In this document: piece after piece, positions 25,847 to 35,362 of the stretch | Position numbering within the stretch: position 1 is the first letter of the stretch | How the letters are laid out: every line of letters begins with the position of its first letter | NCBI GenBank assembly: GCA_002494015.1 | Contig: DLAR01000027.1 | Span: 1-38,210 of the forward strand | DNA: 38,210 nucleotides | From: Porphyromonadaceae bacterium UBA7042 | Lineage (GTDB): Bacteria; Bacteroidota; Bacteroidia; Bacteroidales; Muribaculaceae | Direction of reading: 5' to 3' | Program-made: the position numbers and the translations under genes | Notes under the pieces: generated by a model | The model's database searches: none | What the model saw: the letters and a program-made list of their open reading frames with translations, nothing else | What the model was told of the DNA's origin: nothing

Positions 25847-27613
25847 ATGAGAAAACTAATTCAGCATACATTATCAGCCGCTTTCATCGGTGTGGCGATG
25901 ACCGCCTTCACCGGGTGCAGCGACTTCCTCGACAAGCAGCCCTCCAACGAGCTCAGCGAGGAAAAGACCTATGCCGACTGGAGGATGTTTGAGTACTTCC
26001 ACAACGATACCTATAACTTCCTTCTCCACGGTGCCAACCGCATCAACGGCTCGTGGCTCGACGCTGCCACCGACCTTGCAGAGACCTCGTTTGCCTCCGG
26101 CGGCACTCTGACCACATTTAATATCGGCAACTACTACGGCAATGCCGGTGCCGCCGAGCTTGTCAGCGTGTGGGAGTCGCGCTATCGCGGAATCCGCAAG
26201 TGCAACCGTGTCCTCAACGACATGGACCGTGTCCCCTATGACATCACCCGCACAGCCGAGGAAAACGAGGCCCTCCGCGCCACCACCCGTGCCGAAGCAC
26301 GCACTTTCCGCGCTTGGTTCTACTGGGAACTATTCCTCCGCTACGGCCCGGTGCCCGTCATCACCGATGTGCTTGACCCCGACGACGACATGATTACCCC
26401 CTACAAGAACCGTCCGACAATCAAAGAATATGTAGTCGACTTCGTCCTGAAAGAACTTCAGGAATCAGAACCTGACCTGCTCAACTATGCCGACGCTTGG
26501 AGCAGCAACCGCATCGGCCGACTCTCGCAGCCCATGTCACGAGCCCTCCAGAGCCGCATTCTGCTTTACATGGCATCTCCCAGATATGCTCAGGAATCAG
26601 GCATAACTTGGCAACAGGCCGCCGACGCCGCCAAGAAGTTTATTGATGACTACAGCAGTAATTTCGGACTTTTTGCTGAAGAAAACCTGTCGCCGTCTGA
26701 CAACTATGCCAACGCCCTTCTCCGCACCCAGTACACCGGCAACAACAACGAAGTAATCTTCTTCCGCAACGACGTTGTCATCAACTGGAGCGGAATCATG
26801 CAGGACACCCCCGTCGGTGAAGGCGGAAACGGTGGAAACTGCCCGTCTCAGAACCTCGTCGACATGTATGACATGGTCGATGGCTCATCGCCCTTTACGT
26901 CCTACGACGTAACCGGTGCCCCGGTTTATTCAGGCGGTGTCCCCACGGTAAATGCCGCAAGCGGCTACAGCGATGCCGACATGTGGTCTAACCGCGACCC
27001 CCGCCTCGCCGCTACAATCCTTTATCAGGGACAGCCTTGGGGCACTATGCGTGTCGGCGCTACTATCGACGTGCGCCCCGGTATGGCCGACAACCCCACC
27101 GGCAACGCCAACGCCACCCCGACCGGCTACTATATGCGCAAATACATCCCTGCGTCCATTCTCGCATCCAACCATGCCGGCACAGCCTACCGTCTCTGGA
27201 CCATCATCCGCTATGCCGAAATCCTTCTCAACTATGCCGAAGCCCTCAACGAGGTGCAGGGTCCCTGTCAGGAAGTCTACGACATGCTCGACATGGTGCG
27301 CCACCGCGCAGGCATAACCGGCAGCGTCGCTGACCGCGCCGACCTTGCCGGAAAAGACGCCATGCGCAACTTCATCCACAAGGAACGCACCGTCGAGTTT
27401 GCCTTCGAGGAACACCGCCCGTGGGACGTGCGCCGCTGGAACTGCGCCGTCGAGGCTCTCTCACGCCCCATCTACGGTGTAAACGTCGCTATGGACGGAA
27501 CCGTGACCCGCAAGGTCGCCCAAAACCGCGTCTTTGAACCCCGCATGTATCTCTACCCCATCCCCGAGACCGAGGTATGGAAGACCGACATTGAAAACAA
27601 CCCCGGCTGGTAA
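25847..27613 (+). CDS. SusD/RagB-family nutrient-binding outer-membrane lipoprotein (first)
   Basis: This 588-residue protein has a lipobox (FTGC, Cys24) and the typical SusD opening CSDFLDKQPSNELSEE. TPR-like helices (~80-250) carry ARTFRAWFYWELFLRYGPVPVI. The C-terminal RagB region has YAEILLNYAEALNE, then IHKERTVEFAFEEHRPWDVRRW and the closing YLYPIPETEV motif. It forms the lid over the SusC barrel and binds glycan at the cell surface. It lies 19 bp after susC-1 and 34 bp before susC-2. Confidence 0.96.
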   Translation: MRKLIQHTLSAAFIGVAMTAFTGCSDFLDKQPSNELSEEKTYADWRMFEYFHNDTYNFLLHGANRINGSWLDAATDLAETSFASGGTLTTFNIGNYYGNAGAAELVSVWESRYRGIRKCNRVLNDMDRVPYDITRTAEENEALRATTRAEARTFRAWFYWELFLRYGPVPVITDVLDPDDDMITPYKNRPTIKEYVVDFVLKELQESEPDLLNYADAWSSNRIGRLSQPMSRALQSRILLYMASPRYAQESGITWQQAADAAKKFIDDYSSNFGLFAEENLSPSDNYANALLRTQYTGNNNEVIFFRNDVVINWSGIMQDTPVGEGGNGGNCPSQNLVDMYDMVDGSSPFTSYDVTGAPVYSGGVPTVNAASGYSDADMWSNRDPRLAATILYQGQPWGTMRVGATIDVRPGMADNPTGNANATPTGYYMRKYIPASILASNHAGTAYRLWTIIRYAEILLNYAEALNEVQGPCQEVYDMLDMVRHRAGITGSVADRADLAGKDAMRNFIHKERTVEFAFEEHRPWDVRRWNCAVEALSRPIYGVNVAMDGTVTRKVAQNRVFEPRMYLYPIPETEVWKTDIENNPGW

Positions 27614-27647
27614 TAGACCCATGCCTTAATTATCACAAGAACCAATT

Positions 27648-30600
27648 ATGAACACAATCATAAATCACTTCTCCGCAACAGGCCGGCGTGTCATCACCGC
27701 GTCGCTCCTGACCTGCTCGCTCAGCCTTTGGGCAGCCGGTGAACGCGAAATAAAAGGACGTGTGGTCGACCCCGAGGGTGAACCCATCCCCGGTGCCGTG
27801 GTCAACGTCGCCGAGCAGAGTAAAATCGTCATCACCGATGCCGACGGATTCTTCACCCTTACCGGCGCGATGCCCGACGACGAGGTCAATGCGACCTGTC
27901 TCGGCTACCACTCCACAATCGTCCCCGTCGAGGACATCGACAAAGTGCTGACAATCACCCTTGACCCCGACCGTGACCCCTATTCCCACAACATGGCGGT
28001 CGCTTTCAACTCCAAGCCGCTCAACACCGTCGTCGAGGCCACCTCGACCGTCAGCGGCACCGAGCTCCAGCGTTACCCCATCACCGTGCTTCAGAATGCC
28101 TTCAACTCCACCCTGACCGGCGTGCAGACCTACGAGGCATCATCCGAACCCGGATGGGGCGAGACAAAACTCTACATCCGCGGTCTTCGCACTCTCAACG
28201 CCAGCGCGCGAAACCCCATCTTTATCGTCGACAACGTGGAGCGTGACATCTCGTTCCTCGACGCATTCCCCATCGAGAGTGTGACAATCCTCAAGGATGC
28301 CGCCGCGACCGCCCTATACGGTATGCGCGGCGCCAACGGTGTCGTCCTCGTCACCACCAAACGCGGCAAGGCAGGCAAGACCAATATCGAGCTGACTCAG
28401 GAAATCGGATGGCAGCAGCTGACCAACACCGTGGAGAACCAAAACTCCTACAACATCGCCCTGACACGCAACCGCGCCCGATACCTCGACGGCAACGACC
28501 CGCTCTACACTCCCGAGCAGATTGAAAAATACCGTCGCGTGTCCAATGGCGAGACCCTCGATGGAATGGACCAGTACCGTTACTTCAACACCAACTGGTT
28601 TGACGTTCTTTACCGTGACAACGCCCCCGTCTACAAAACCAACCTCCAGATTTCGGGCGGTAACAACCGCGCGCGCTACTATGTTTCGTTCTCCTATCTC
28701 CGTCAGGAGGGTATGTGGAGCAGCGAGGGCACGTCAATCAACAAAGGCTTCAACACACAGCACGTCCTCAACCGCTGGAATCTCCGAAGCAACCTTGACA
28801 TCAACGTCAACAAGTATCTGCGCGTAGGTCTCGACCTCGGCGGCCGCATCGACAACATCATGCAGCCAACAGCGTCAGTGTTCAATCTCACCACTTTCGG
28901 TGCTGTCGAGGCTGACCCGATGCATCCCGTCTATACCCCCAACGGTCAGATTTTCTCTGAATCGGGCACAGGTACCGTCAACCCCCTCCTCCAGCTCGGT
29001 GCTTCGGGACAGGAAAAGAACCGCCGCCGCCAGCTCTACTCGACTCTGACTATCGACGGCGACCTCAGCCCCATCACAAAGGGCCTCGGTGCCGAAATCG
29101 TGGTGTCGTTTGACGCTTACGACGGATACGAGTCCACTCAGACCAACTCGCTCAACGCCTACACCTACGACCTCACCAACATGAGCGTCAACCGCGTGGA
29201 GGATTTCACCTACAATCAGACCTATACCTATAGCGAGCTGACCAACCCCAGCGTCAACGAGCGTGACAACTCGTGGACCCTGAACCTGCGCGGCGGTTTC
29301 AGCTATGACCGCACATTCGGCAAGCACCATGTCGATGCCCGCGCGTTTGTCCGCTCCTATCAGAAGCGTCTCAACAAGGGTCCCCACTCCGCCGTGTGGT
29401 ACAACCTTTCGAGCGACCGTTATCTGAGCTACAACGGTATGGCGACCTACATATTTGACCGCCGCTACATCCTCAACGGAAGCATATCCTACATGGGTTG
29501 CGACAACTTTGACCCCGACAACCGCTGGGGTACATTCTGGAGCGTAGGCGCGGGATGGGTTATCTCCAACGAGCCTTGGCTGCAGACCCACGATGTCAAC
29601 CTCCTCAAGCTCCGCGCTTCTTATGGTAAAACCGGTATGAGCGACACCGGCGCGGGCCGTTACCCCTTCCAGTCGACCTATATCGCCGGAGGTGACTACA
29701 GCTTCGGTTTCAACGCCACCAACGTCCCCGGCTACCGCGAGGAAAAGGCAGGCAACCCCAACTCCAAGTGGGAAATATCCAAGATGCTCAACGTCGGCCT
29801 CGACTGGGGTTTCTGGGACAACCGCCTCTACGGTAATGTCGACGTGTGGAAAGAATGGCGCAGCAACATGCTCGTCACCCGAAGCACGATTCCCTCGATG
29901 ATCGGTATCTCCTACGCACAGGACTCCTATGGCAAAGTCGAATCCAAAGGTTTCGAACTCACCATCGGCCATCAGAACAAAATCGGCAACGTCGAGTATT
30001 CAATCGAAGGCCTTCTCTCTTACAACACCAACAAAGTGACCGAGATGGACGAGGTTGAACCCTCCGTTCCTTGGCAGCGCCGCACAGGCGACCGCATCCG
30101 CCAGTATGAATCGGTACAATCTCTCTACGAGAGTGAAAACCGTGACGCTGTCGGCGGCTGGAACGCTTACCGCTTTGTACAGTGGGCATCTGACCCCGCC
30201 CTGATTGCCACATCTCAGGCCGACGCGCAGGCTCATCCCGAAAAATACCCCTACAACACCTTCTCGGGAGGCAACCAGAAACTCGGTACCGCAGTGTTCC
30301 GCGACCTCAACGGCGACCGTCAGATCGACTCGCGCGACATGGAACCCTACGGATTCACCATCCTCCCCGACTGGACTCCCTCAGTGTCACTCAGCGCCAA
30401 GTACATGGGATTTGACGTGCGCGTTGTCGGCACAGCCTACCTCAACCGCTCGGTATTCCTGTCGCCCTCGATGACATTCTCACAGTGGGGACACAACAAC
30501 GCCACCCACGCCGTCACCGACGCTTGGGGTTACTACACCGACGATCCCGCCGACCCCCGCAACGTCAACGCCAAGTGGCCCCGCATCAGCTACACCTTCA

Positions 30601-30881
30601 ATGCCGAGGATTCGAGCCGCGAAAACGGTTCCTATCAGAGCGACATCTGGATTCAGAACGGCGACTACTTCTCGCTGCGCAACGTCGAGGTGGGTTACTC
30701 GCTCCCCGAGCGACTCATCGCCAAGGCCTACATGACCAAGTGCCGTTTCTACTTCAGCGCCTACAACGTGGCCACTTGGAGCCACCTCCCCTCGGGCATG
30801 GACCCCGAGCGTCCTATGGGATATTGCTGGTGGTACCCCAAGACCCGTATCTTCTCATTCGGTATTAACCTCGCTTTCTAA
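27648..30881 (+). CDS. SusC/RagA-family TonB-dependent outer-membrane transporter (second)
   Basis: The 1077-residue protein has a signal peptide, a CarboxypepD_reg-like domain (IKGRVVDPEGEPIPGAVVNV), a plug with LYIRGLRTL, VTILKDAAATALYGMRGANG and VVLVTTKRGKAGK, and a barrel ending RIFSFGINLAF. It is oddly divergent just before the plug. Where SusC-1 has DEVVVVGYG, this one reads AVAFNSKPLNTVVEATSTVSG, so the common motif between the carboxypeptidase-like domain and the plug is missing. It is probably the transporter for a second class or size of arabinan oligosaccharide. From memory, tandem SusCD pairs are also present in the B. thetaiotaomicron arabinan PUL. Confidence 0.94.
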   Translation: MNTIINHFSATGRRVITASLLTCSLSLWAAGEREIKGRVVDPEGEPIPGAVVNVAEQSKIVITDADGFFTLTGAMPDDEVNATCLGYHSTIVPVEDIDKVLTITLDPDRDPYSHNMAVAFNSKPLNTVVEATSTVSGTELQRYPITVLQNAFNSTLTGVQTYEASSEPGWGETKLYIRGLRTLNASARNPIFIVDNVERDISFLDAFPIESVTILKDAAATALYGMRGANGVVLVTTKRGKAGKTNIELTQEIGWQQLTNTVENQNSYNIALTRNRARYLDGNDPLYTPEQIEKYRRVSNGETLDGMDQYRYFNTNWFDVLYRDNAPVYKTNLQISGGNNRARYYVSFSYLRQEGMWSSEGTSINKGFNTQHVLNRWNLRSNLDINVNKYLRVGLDLGGRIDNIMQPTASVFNLTTFGAVEADPMHPVYTPNGQIFSESGTGTVNPLLQLGASGQEKNRRRQLYSTLTIDGDLSPITKGLGAEIVVSFDAYDGYESTQTNSLNAYTYDLTNMSVNRVEDFTYNQTYTYSELTNPSVNERDNSWTLNLRGGFSYDRTFGKHHVDARAFVRSYQKRLNKGPHSAVWYNLSSDRYLSYNGMATYIFDRRYILNGSISYMGCDNFDPDNRWGTFWSVGAGWVISNEPWLQTHDVNLLKLRASYGKTGMSDTGAGRYPFQSTYIAGGDYSFGFNATNVPGYREEKAGNPNSKWEISKMLNVGLDWGFWDNRLYGNVDVWKEWRSNMLVTRSTIPSMIGISYAQDSYGKVESKGFELTIGHQNKIGNVEYSIEGLLSYNTNKVTEMDEVEPSVPWQRRTGDRIRQYESVQSLYESENRDAVGGWNAYRFVQWASDPALIATSQADAQAHPEKYPYNTFSGGNQKLGTAVFRDLNGDRQIDSRDMEPYGFTILPDWTPSVSLSAKYMGFDVRVVGTAYLNRSVFLSPSMTFSQWGHNNATHAVTDAWGYYTDDPADPRNVNAKWPRISYTFNAEDSSRENGSYQSDIWIQNGDYFSLRNVEVGYSLPERLIAKAYMTKCRFYFSAYNVATWSHLPSGMDPERPMGYCWWYPKTRIFSFGINLAF

Positions 30882-30894
30882 AATTGTCTGAATC

Positions 30895-32685
30895 ATGAAA
30901 TTCAATAAATCAATAATACTGTCAGCCGCCATTTTCGGTGCCGCGTCGCTCGTCTCCTGCAGCGACTCCTATCTCGACAAGGAGGTCGACCTCACCTTGC
31001 AGGGCGACGTGGTGTTCGGCGACTATGACATGACCCGTGGCTTCCTTGCCAACTGCTACACATATCTTCCCGACGCGTTTGCCGATTACAGTGATGCAAA
31101 CTCGCGCCTCAACAAGGACTGTATGACCGACAACGCAGTGTGCTACTGGCGCGGCTACACCCACTCGGTGATGGACGATGCCTATGACGCAAGCAACCAC
31201 TGGTATGCCAACAACTACTGGAACACCCGCACAGCCGGTATCCGCGCCTGCAACCAGTTCATCCTCAACGCCCGCCCCTCGGTGGTCGGCAATGCCGAGC
31301 GCACCGGTGACGACAACCGCCTCTATGACCGCTTTATCGCCGAGGCACGCGTGCTCCGCGCAATCCTCCACATGGAGATGGTACAGTGGTTTGGCGACGT
31401 CCCCATCATCGGTGATGACGAGGAGGGCAAACCCATCGTGCTGACTCCCTCCATGCCGCTCCCTCCCCGCTCCAAGGCCGAGGACGTGCTGCAGTGGATT
31501 GCCGACGAGTGTGACAAATACAAGAACGACCTCCCCTTCCGTTACACCAACGAGGAAGAAAACTGGGGACGCATCAACGGTGCTGCCGCCTATGCCCTCA
31601 AGGCTCGCGCGCTACTCTACATGGCCTCCCCTCTCCACAACGAGTCAGGCGACACCGAGCGCTGGAACAAAGCCGCACAGGCAGCTCTCGACTTCATCTC
31701 GGCCAACAGCAAGTGCTGGAATCCCTACCGGCTCCACACCGCTCCCGGCAACGACCCCAATGAGAACTACTATGACTGCTTTATCACCAATCCTGTCCAC
31801 AACAACGAGTACATACTCTCCCGCTCGGTGTGGCGCGGACAGACTCCCATCGAGGAGTTCAACTCCCCCTGCGGATTCACAGGCCGCCGCTCGGCCACCG
31901 GCTACATGAACCCGTCGCAGAACCTCGTGGATGCCTACGAGACAATCGCAGGTCTCCCCATCGACCACAATGACAGCGGCTATGATGAGCAAAACCCCTA
32001 TGCCAACCGTGACCCGCGTCTTGAACAGACAATCATCCACCACGGCACCATCTGGGGCGTGGGCGACGAGCAGCGTCCCGTCAACGTCAACAACGACGAC
32101 GGCGAGGTAGGTCCCGACTATGCCCGCTCCAACGGCGGAACCTGTACAGGCTACTACCTCAAGAAATACACCACAAATATTCCTTGGGACGGAACCGTCA
32201 GCGGAACCGACAAGGCCTGCCCCATCTTCCGCTATGCCGAGATTCTTCTCAATGCAGCGGAAGCCCTCAACGAGGCCGGCAAAACCAACGATGCTTACCA
32301 GTATGTCAATCAGGTGCGCGCCCGCGTCGGTATGCCAGCTTATTCAGGCATGAGCAAGGAACAGCTCCGCGAGCGCATCCAGAACGAGCGCCGCATCGAG
32401 CTTTGCTTTGAAGACCACCGCTACTTCGACGTGCGCCGCTGGATGCTGTTCAGCCAGCCGCAAAACCAGACCCGCGACGCCGAGCAGAATCTTCCCCGAT
32501 ACCGCCAGCTCCGTACAATCTACGGCGTTTCAATCCGCGAGAACACAGGCATCACGTTCAACTACGGCGTGAACGAGAAATACCCCTACTTCACGTTCAA
32601 CGCTCCCAAGAACTACTTCGTGCCTATTCCTCTTTCTGAAATCCGCAAGACCGGCTACACTCAGACCAAAGGCTGGGAAATGTAA
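30895..32685 (+). CDS. SusD/RagB-family nutrient-binding outer-membrane lipoprotein (second)
   Basis: The 596-residue lipoprotein (lipobox LVSC, Cys22) opens CSDSYLDKEVDLTLQG. It contains FIAEARVLRAILHMEMVQWFGDVPII, AAAYALKARALLYMASPLHN, and the C-terminal YAEILLNAAEALNEAG, RIQNERRIELCFEDHRYFDVRRW and FVPIPLSEI motifs. It begins 13 bp after susC-2 and is its partner lid protein. It shares only family-level similarity with the first SusD, suggesting a different glycan epitope. A hairpin-forming spacer separates it from the GH43 gene. Confidence 0.95.
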   Translation: MKFNKSIILSAAIFGAASLVSCSDSYLDKEVDLTLQGDVVFGDYDMTRGFLANCYTYLPDAFADYSDANSRLNKDCMTDNAVCYWRGYTHSVMDDAYDASNHWYANNYWNTRTAGIRACNQFILNARPSVVGNAERTGDDNRLYDRFIAEARVLRAILHMEMVQWFGDVPIIGDDEEGKPIVLTPSMPLPPRSKAEDVLQWIADECDKYKNDLPFRYTNEEENWGRINGAAAYALKARALLYMASPLHNESGDTERWNKAAQAALDFISANSKCWNPYRLHTAPGNDPNENYYDCFITNPVHNNEYILSRSVWRGQTPIEEFNSPCGFTGRRSATGYMNPSQNLVDAYETIAGLPIDHNDSGYDEQNPYANRDPRLEQTIIHHGTIWGVGDEQRPVNVNNDDGEVGPDYARSNGGTCTGYYLKKYTTNIPWDGTVSGTDKACPIFRYAEILLNAAEALNEAGKTNDAYQYVNQVRARVGMPAYSGMSKEQLRERIQNERRIELCFEDHRYFDVRRWMLFSQPQNQTRDAEQNLPRYRQLRTIYGVSIRENTGITFNYGVNEKYPYFTFNAPKNYFVPIPLSEIRKTGYTQTKGWEM

Positions 32686-32697
32686 TTTCGTTATCAA

Positions 32698-32736
32698 GTC
32701 GCCGGGCCTCAGGGTCCCTCTCCCGAAGCCCGCGAC
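32698..32736 (+). promoter_or_regulatory. intercistronic hairpin between the second susD and the GH43 gene
   Basis: GTCGCCGGGC (32698-32707) pairs with GCCCGCGAC (32728-32736) with one bulged base. There is no T-run after it, so it is not a standard terminator. It may protect the upstream mRNA end or tune expression of the last gene, which is inference. Confidence 0.5.
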
Positions 32737-32762
32737 TTCCAACCAACAATGTCAATAAATTT

Positions 32763-34679
32763 ATGAAAGCTAAAATATTCTTTCTAAGCACCCTCGTTGC
32801 AGCCTCATGCGCCTTTACCGCCTGCAACGACGATGACGACGTGGTGTATGCCGACGGCAACGTTGTGGCCCTCGACACCCCCGAGGCTGTAGAGACAGGT
32901 GCCACCTACCTCTCACTTTCTACTCCATTCCACATCAAAGATGATGCCCACTGGACCCGTGCCGGTTATTGCGTCGGCACGACCGAAAACCCCACTATCT
33001 ACGGCAAAGTCTATGATGCCGAGGTCACTGACGGCATGGCTTTCGGCGGCACCCTCCGCGACGGCTATATCACTGCTACAATCCCTTCGCTCCGACCCGA
33101 TGTCGAGTATCATGTCCGCGCCTTTGTCTCTCAATATAAAGGCTCCGTTGTCTACTCTCCCGACTTCGTAATCAAAACAGATGTCGGCACCCTCGACGAC
33201 CAGCTCGCCGCCTACGAAGGCCCTGAATTCCGCGACGACTACTCATCGTTTGCCGGATGGGACCAGCGCGACAAGTGGAACCTCGCCAATGTCCATGACC
33301 CCTCGGTTGTAAAAGCCGATGACGGTTACTACTACATGTATCAGACCGATGCCTCCTATGGCAACGCCCACACAGCCGGCGGACACTTCCACGGACGTCG
33401 CTCCAAAGACCTCGTGAACTGGGAATACCTCGGCGGCACCATGCCTACCCTCCCCGAATGGGTCATCCCCAAGCTCAACGAAATCCGTGAGGCTCAGGGA
33501 CTCCCGGCAGCCAACCCCGCCGTTGACGACTTCGGCTACTGGGCACCCGTTGTCCGCAAAGCCGGCTCGACCTACCGCATGTACTACTCCATCGTCTGCC
33601 CCGGACTCATCGGCGGTGACGGAACTTGGGGCGAACGCGCTTTCATCGGCCTGATGGAAAACGACAATCCCGCCAATAATGACGCTTGGGTCGACAAAGG
33701 TTACGTCATCACCAGCTCAACCGATAAAGGCAAGGACGCTCTCGGCACCACCAACGACTGGGCCAATGCCCTTTACCGTTTCAACGCCATCGACCCATCC
33801 TACATCATCACTGACGGCGGTGAACACTGGCTTGTCTACGGCTCATGGCACAGCGGTATCGCCGCTGTAAAGGTTGATCCCGCCACCGGCAAACCCGAAA
33901 ACCTCGGCAACCCGTGGGACAACAACGCCGCCTACGGTACTCTCATCGCCACCCGTCAGGCCGGAAACCGCTGGCAGGCATCCGAAGGCCCCGAAGTCAT
34001 CTACCGTGACGGCTACTACTATATGTTCCTCGCCTACGACGCTCTTGACGTTGCCTACAACACCCGCGTCGTGCGCTCCAAGAACATCACAGGTCCCTAC
34101 ATGGGCATTGACGGCACCAACGTCACCACAGGCGGCGACGCATTCCCCGTCGTGACACACCCCTACCGCTTCGGCGAAGACCACGGATGGGTAGGCATCT
34201 CCCACTGCGCAGTCTTTGACGACGGCAACGGCAACTGGTTCTACGCATCTCAAGGCCGTTTCCCCGCCGGCTGGGAAGGCAACGACGCAAGCAACGCCCT
34301 CATGATGGGACACGTCCGCTCGATTCTGTGGACCAAAGACGGATGGCCCCTCGTGATGCCTGAACGCTATGGCAACGTTCCTCAGGTGCCTGTGACCGAC
34401 GAAGAAATCATCGGTACATGGGAAATCATCGACCTCTCCTATCAGTACGCCGCACAGAAAACCTCCTCTACCATCGTCCTCGGCAAAGACAACAAGGTAA
34501 TCGACGGACTCTGGAAAGACAAAGACTGGAAATATGATGCCGATGCCAAGATTCTGACAATCGACGGCAACGACCTCTACATCGCCCGCGAATGTGACTG
34601 GGAATCAAACGACCGCCACGCAACAATCGTCTGCGCCGGTTACAGCGGCAAGACCACCTACTGGGGCAAAAAAATGTAA
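32763..34679 (+). CDS. GH43 lipoprotein, endo-alpha-1,5-L-arabinanase, with N-terminal Fn3-like domain
   Basis: The 638-residue lipoprotein has a lipobox (FTAC, Cys21) followed by an acidic CNDDDDV stretch, a pattern associated with surface export in Bacteroidota. Residues ~35-138 look like an Fn3-type beta domain (SLRPDVEYHVRAFVSQ). The GH43 propeller has Asp179 in NVHDPSV, Asp344 in NAIDPSY and Glu408 in ASEGPEVIY as the catalytic triad. The C-terminal beta module (~545-638) is as in GH43 subfamily 4/5. It probably makes the first cuts in arabinan at the cell surface. It is the last gene of the operon, followed by a strong terminator, and corresponds in position to BT0360 (from memory). Confidence 0.94.
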   Translation: MKAKIFFLSTLVAASCAFTACNDDDDVVYADGNVVALDTPEAVETGATYLSLSTPFHIKDDAHWTRAGYCVGTTENPTIYGKVYDAEVTDGMAFGGTLRDGYITATIPSLRPDVEYHVRAFVSQYKGSVVYSPDFVIKTDVGTLDDQLAAYEGPEFRDDYSSFAGWDQRDKWNLANVHDPSVVKADDGYYYMYQTDASYGNAHTAGGHFHGRRSKDLVNWEYLGGTMPTLPEWVIPKLNEIREAQGLPAANPAVDDFGYWAPVVRKAGSTYRMYYSIVCPGLIGGDGTWGERAFIGLMENDNPANNDAWVDKGYVITSSTDKGKDALGTTNDWANALYRFNAIDPSYIITDGGEHWLVYGSWHSGIAAVKVDPATGKPENLGNPWDNNAAYGTLIATRQAGNRWQASEGPEVIYRDGYYYMFLAYDALDVAYNTRVVRSKNITGPYMGIDGTNVTTGGDAFPVVTHPYRFGEDHGWVGISHCAVFDDGNGNWFYASQGRFPAGWEGNDASNALMMGHVRSILWTKDGWPLVMPERYGNVPQVPVTDEEIIGTWEIIDLSYQYAAQKTSSTIVLGKDNKVIDGLWKDKDWKYDADAKILTIDGNDLYIARECDWESNDRHATIVCAGYSGKTTYWGKKM

Positions 34680-34721
34680 CAACATGAAGTCTTAATCAAC
34701 GTCAATTGATAAGCGCCAGCA

Positions 34722-34754
34722 GCAGGGGGCCGGGAATAATTCCCGACCCCCTGC
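34722..34754 (+). terminator. intrinsic terminator of the main PUL operon
   Basis: A long GC-rich hairpin: GCAGGGGG (34722-34729) pairs with CCCCCTGC (34747-34754), extended inward by CGGGAA/TTCCCG across one mismatch. It is followed by a weak AAATTT rather than a strong T-run, 42 bp after the GH43 stop. Confidence 0.75.
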
Positions 34755-34761
34755 CAAATTT

Positions 34762-34801
34762 AGAGGTCGTTTAAAAACAACCTCTTAGAGGGCGTTTTCA
34801 T
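34762..34801. repeat. AGAGGT palindrome followed by an AGAGGG edge motif
   Basis: A 24-bp palindrome (34762-34785) has outer arms AGAGGT/ACCTCT and inner arms GTTT/AAAC. It runs into TTAGAGGGCGTTTTCAT (34785-34801), which overlaps the stop of a truncated efflux gene. The palindrome resembles that at 8987-9024, and the edge motif resembles sequences at 37268 and 38190. This looks like an insertion scar. Confidence 0.6.
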
Positions 34802-35020
34802 CTGCCGCCTCCGAGAGCGTGATAAAGGGTGATGATTCCGGCAATTTCATCGTATCGGCATTGCACCTCCGTCTGTCGGGCAGCGAGTAATGCCTGTTGC
34901 GCAGTCAGAACTTCGAGATAGTTTGTCGGAGAGTGGCGCATAAGCAGTTCTGTTTTGGTCACGGCATCGGTCAGCAATCCGATCTGTTCCTTTATCAGCA
35001 TGCTCCGTTCTCTTGCCGCA
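34798..35020 (-). pseudogene. C-terminal remnant of a TolC/NodT-family outer-membrane efflux protein
   Basis: The minus-strand frame ends with TNYLEVLTAQQALLAARQ, then RYDEIAGIITLYHALGGGR, the standard C terminus of TolC-family RND efflux channels of Bacteroidota. Only about 70 residues (from AARERSMLIKEQ) look homologous. The frame continues upstream to 35169 with unrelated sequence, so the signal peptide, first TolC repeat and most of the barrel are missing. No MFP or RND pump gene is adjacent. It is most likely a fragment left by rearrangement, and the AGAGGG edge motif lies at its stop codon. Confidence 0.8.
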
Positions 35021-35193
35021 GAGATCATTGAGATTGTGGCGGGGAGGGAAAAAGTATCCCGCCTCAAACAATGGCTCGACAGATAGGTATTGACGCCTTG
35101 TATCAACCGCAGCAACTCCAATCCGTTAAAAAAACTATCCAACAACCACTTACACTCCACAAAAGACAAGCAAATGTATATTCATTAAAATAT

Positions 35194-35356
35194 CATATAA
35201 CTCAAGTTTCGCAAGTTCTTGCGAACTTGAAAACTTGAAGTTTATGAGTTAAGAAGTTTATGAGTTTATAGACCGCATCTTCGGACCTGCTGTAGTCTAT
35301 AACCTTATAATCTTTAACCTTTTCGCAAGTTATATTTGCGAAACTTGAATCATATA
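35194..35356. repeat. 163-bp AT-rich palindromic element
   Basis: A perfect 13-bp inverted repeat (TCAAGTTTCGCAA 35202-35214; TTGCGAAACTTGA 35336-35348) lies in longer imperfect arms. The interior is also self-complementary: TATAGAC and GTCTATA flank a loop, with GTTAAG/AAGTTT-type repeats pairing outside. The left arm is itself a small hairpin (CAAGTT, CGCAAG). It carries no gene and sits directly upstream of the Sel1 gene promoter. It is probably a small non-autonomous repeat. Confidence 0.65.
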
Positions 35357-35362
35357 ATTTTG

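Noticed and set aside
24661..29972. Long minus-strand open frames opposite the two susC genes (338 and 365 codons)
   Set aside because: They are Val/Ala-rich shadows of GC-rich coding sequence on the other strand. The plus-strand SusC proteins are unmistakable.
34785..35169. Full gene for the 123-codon minus-strand frame
   Set aside because: Only the C-terminal ~70 residues match TolC-family proteins. There is no signal peptide, and the first 50 residues are unrelated, so it is a remnant.
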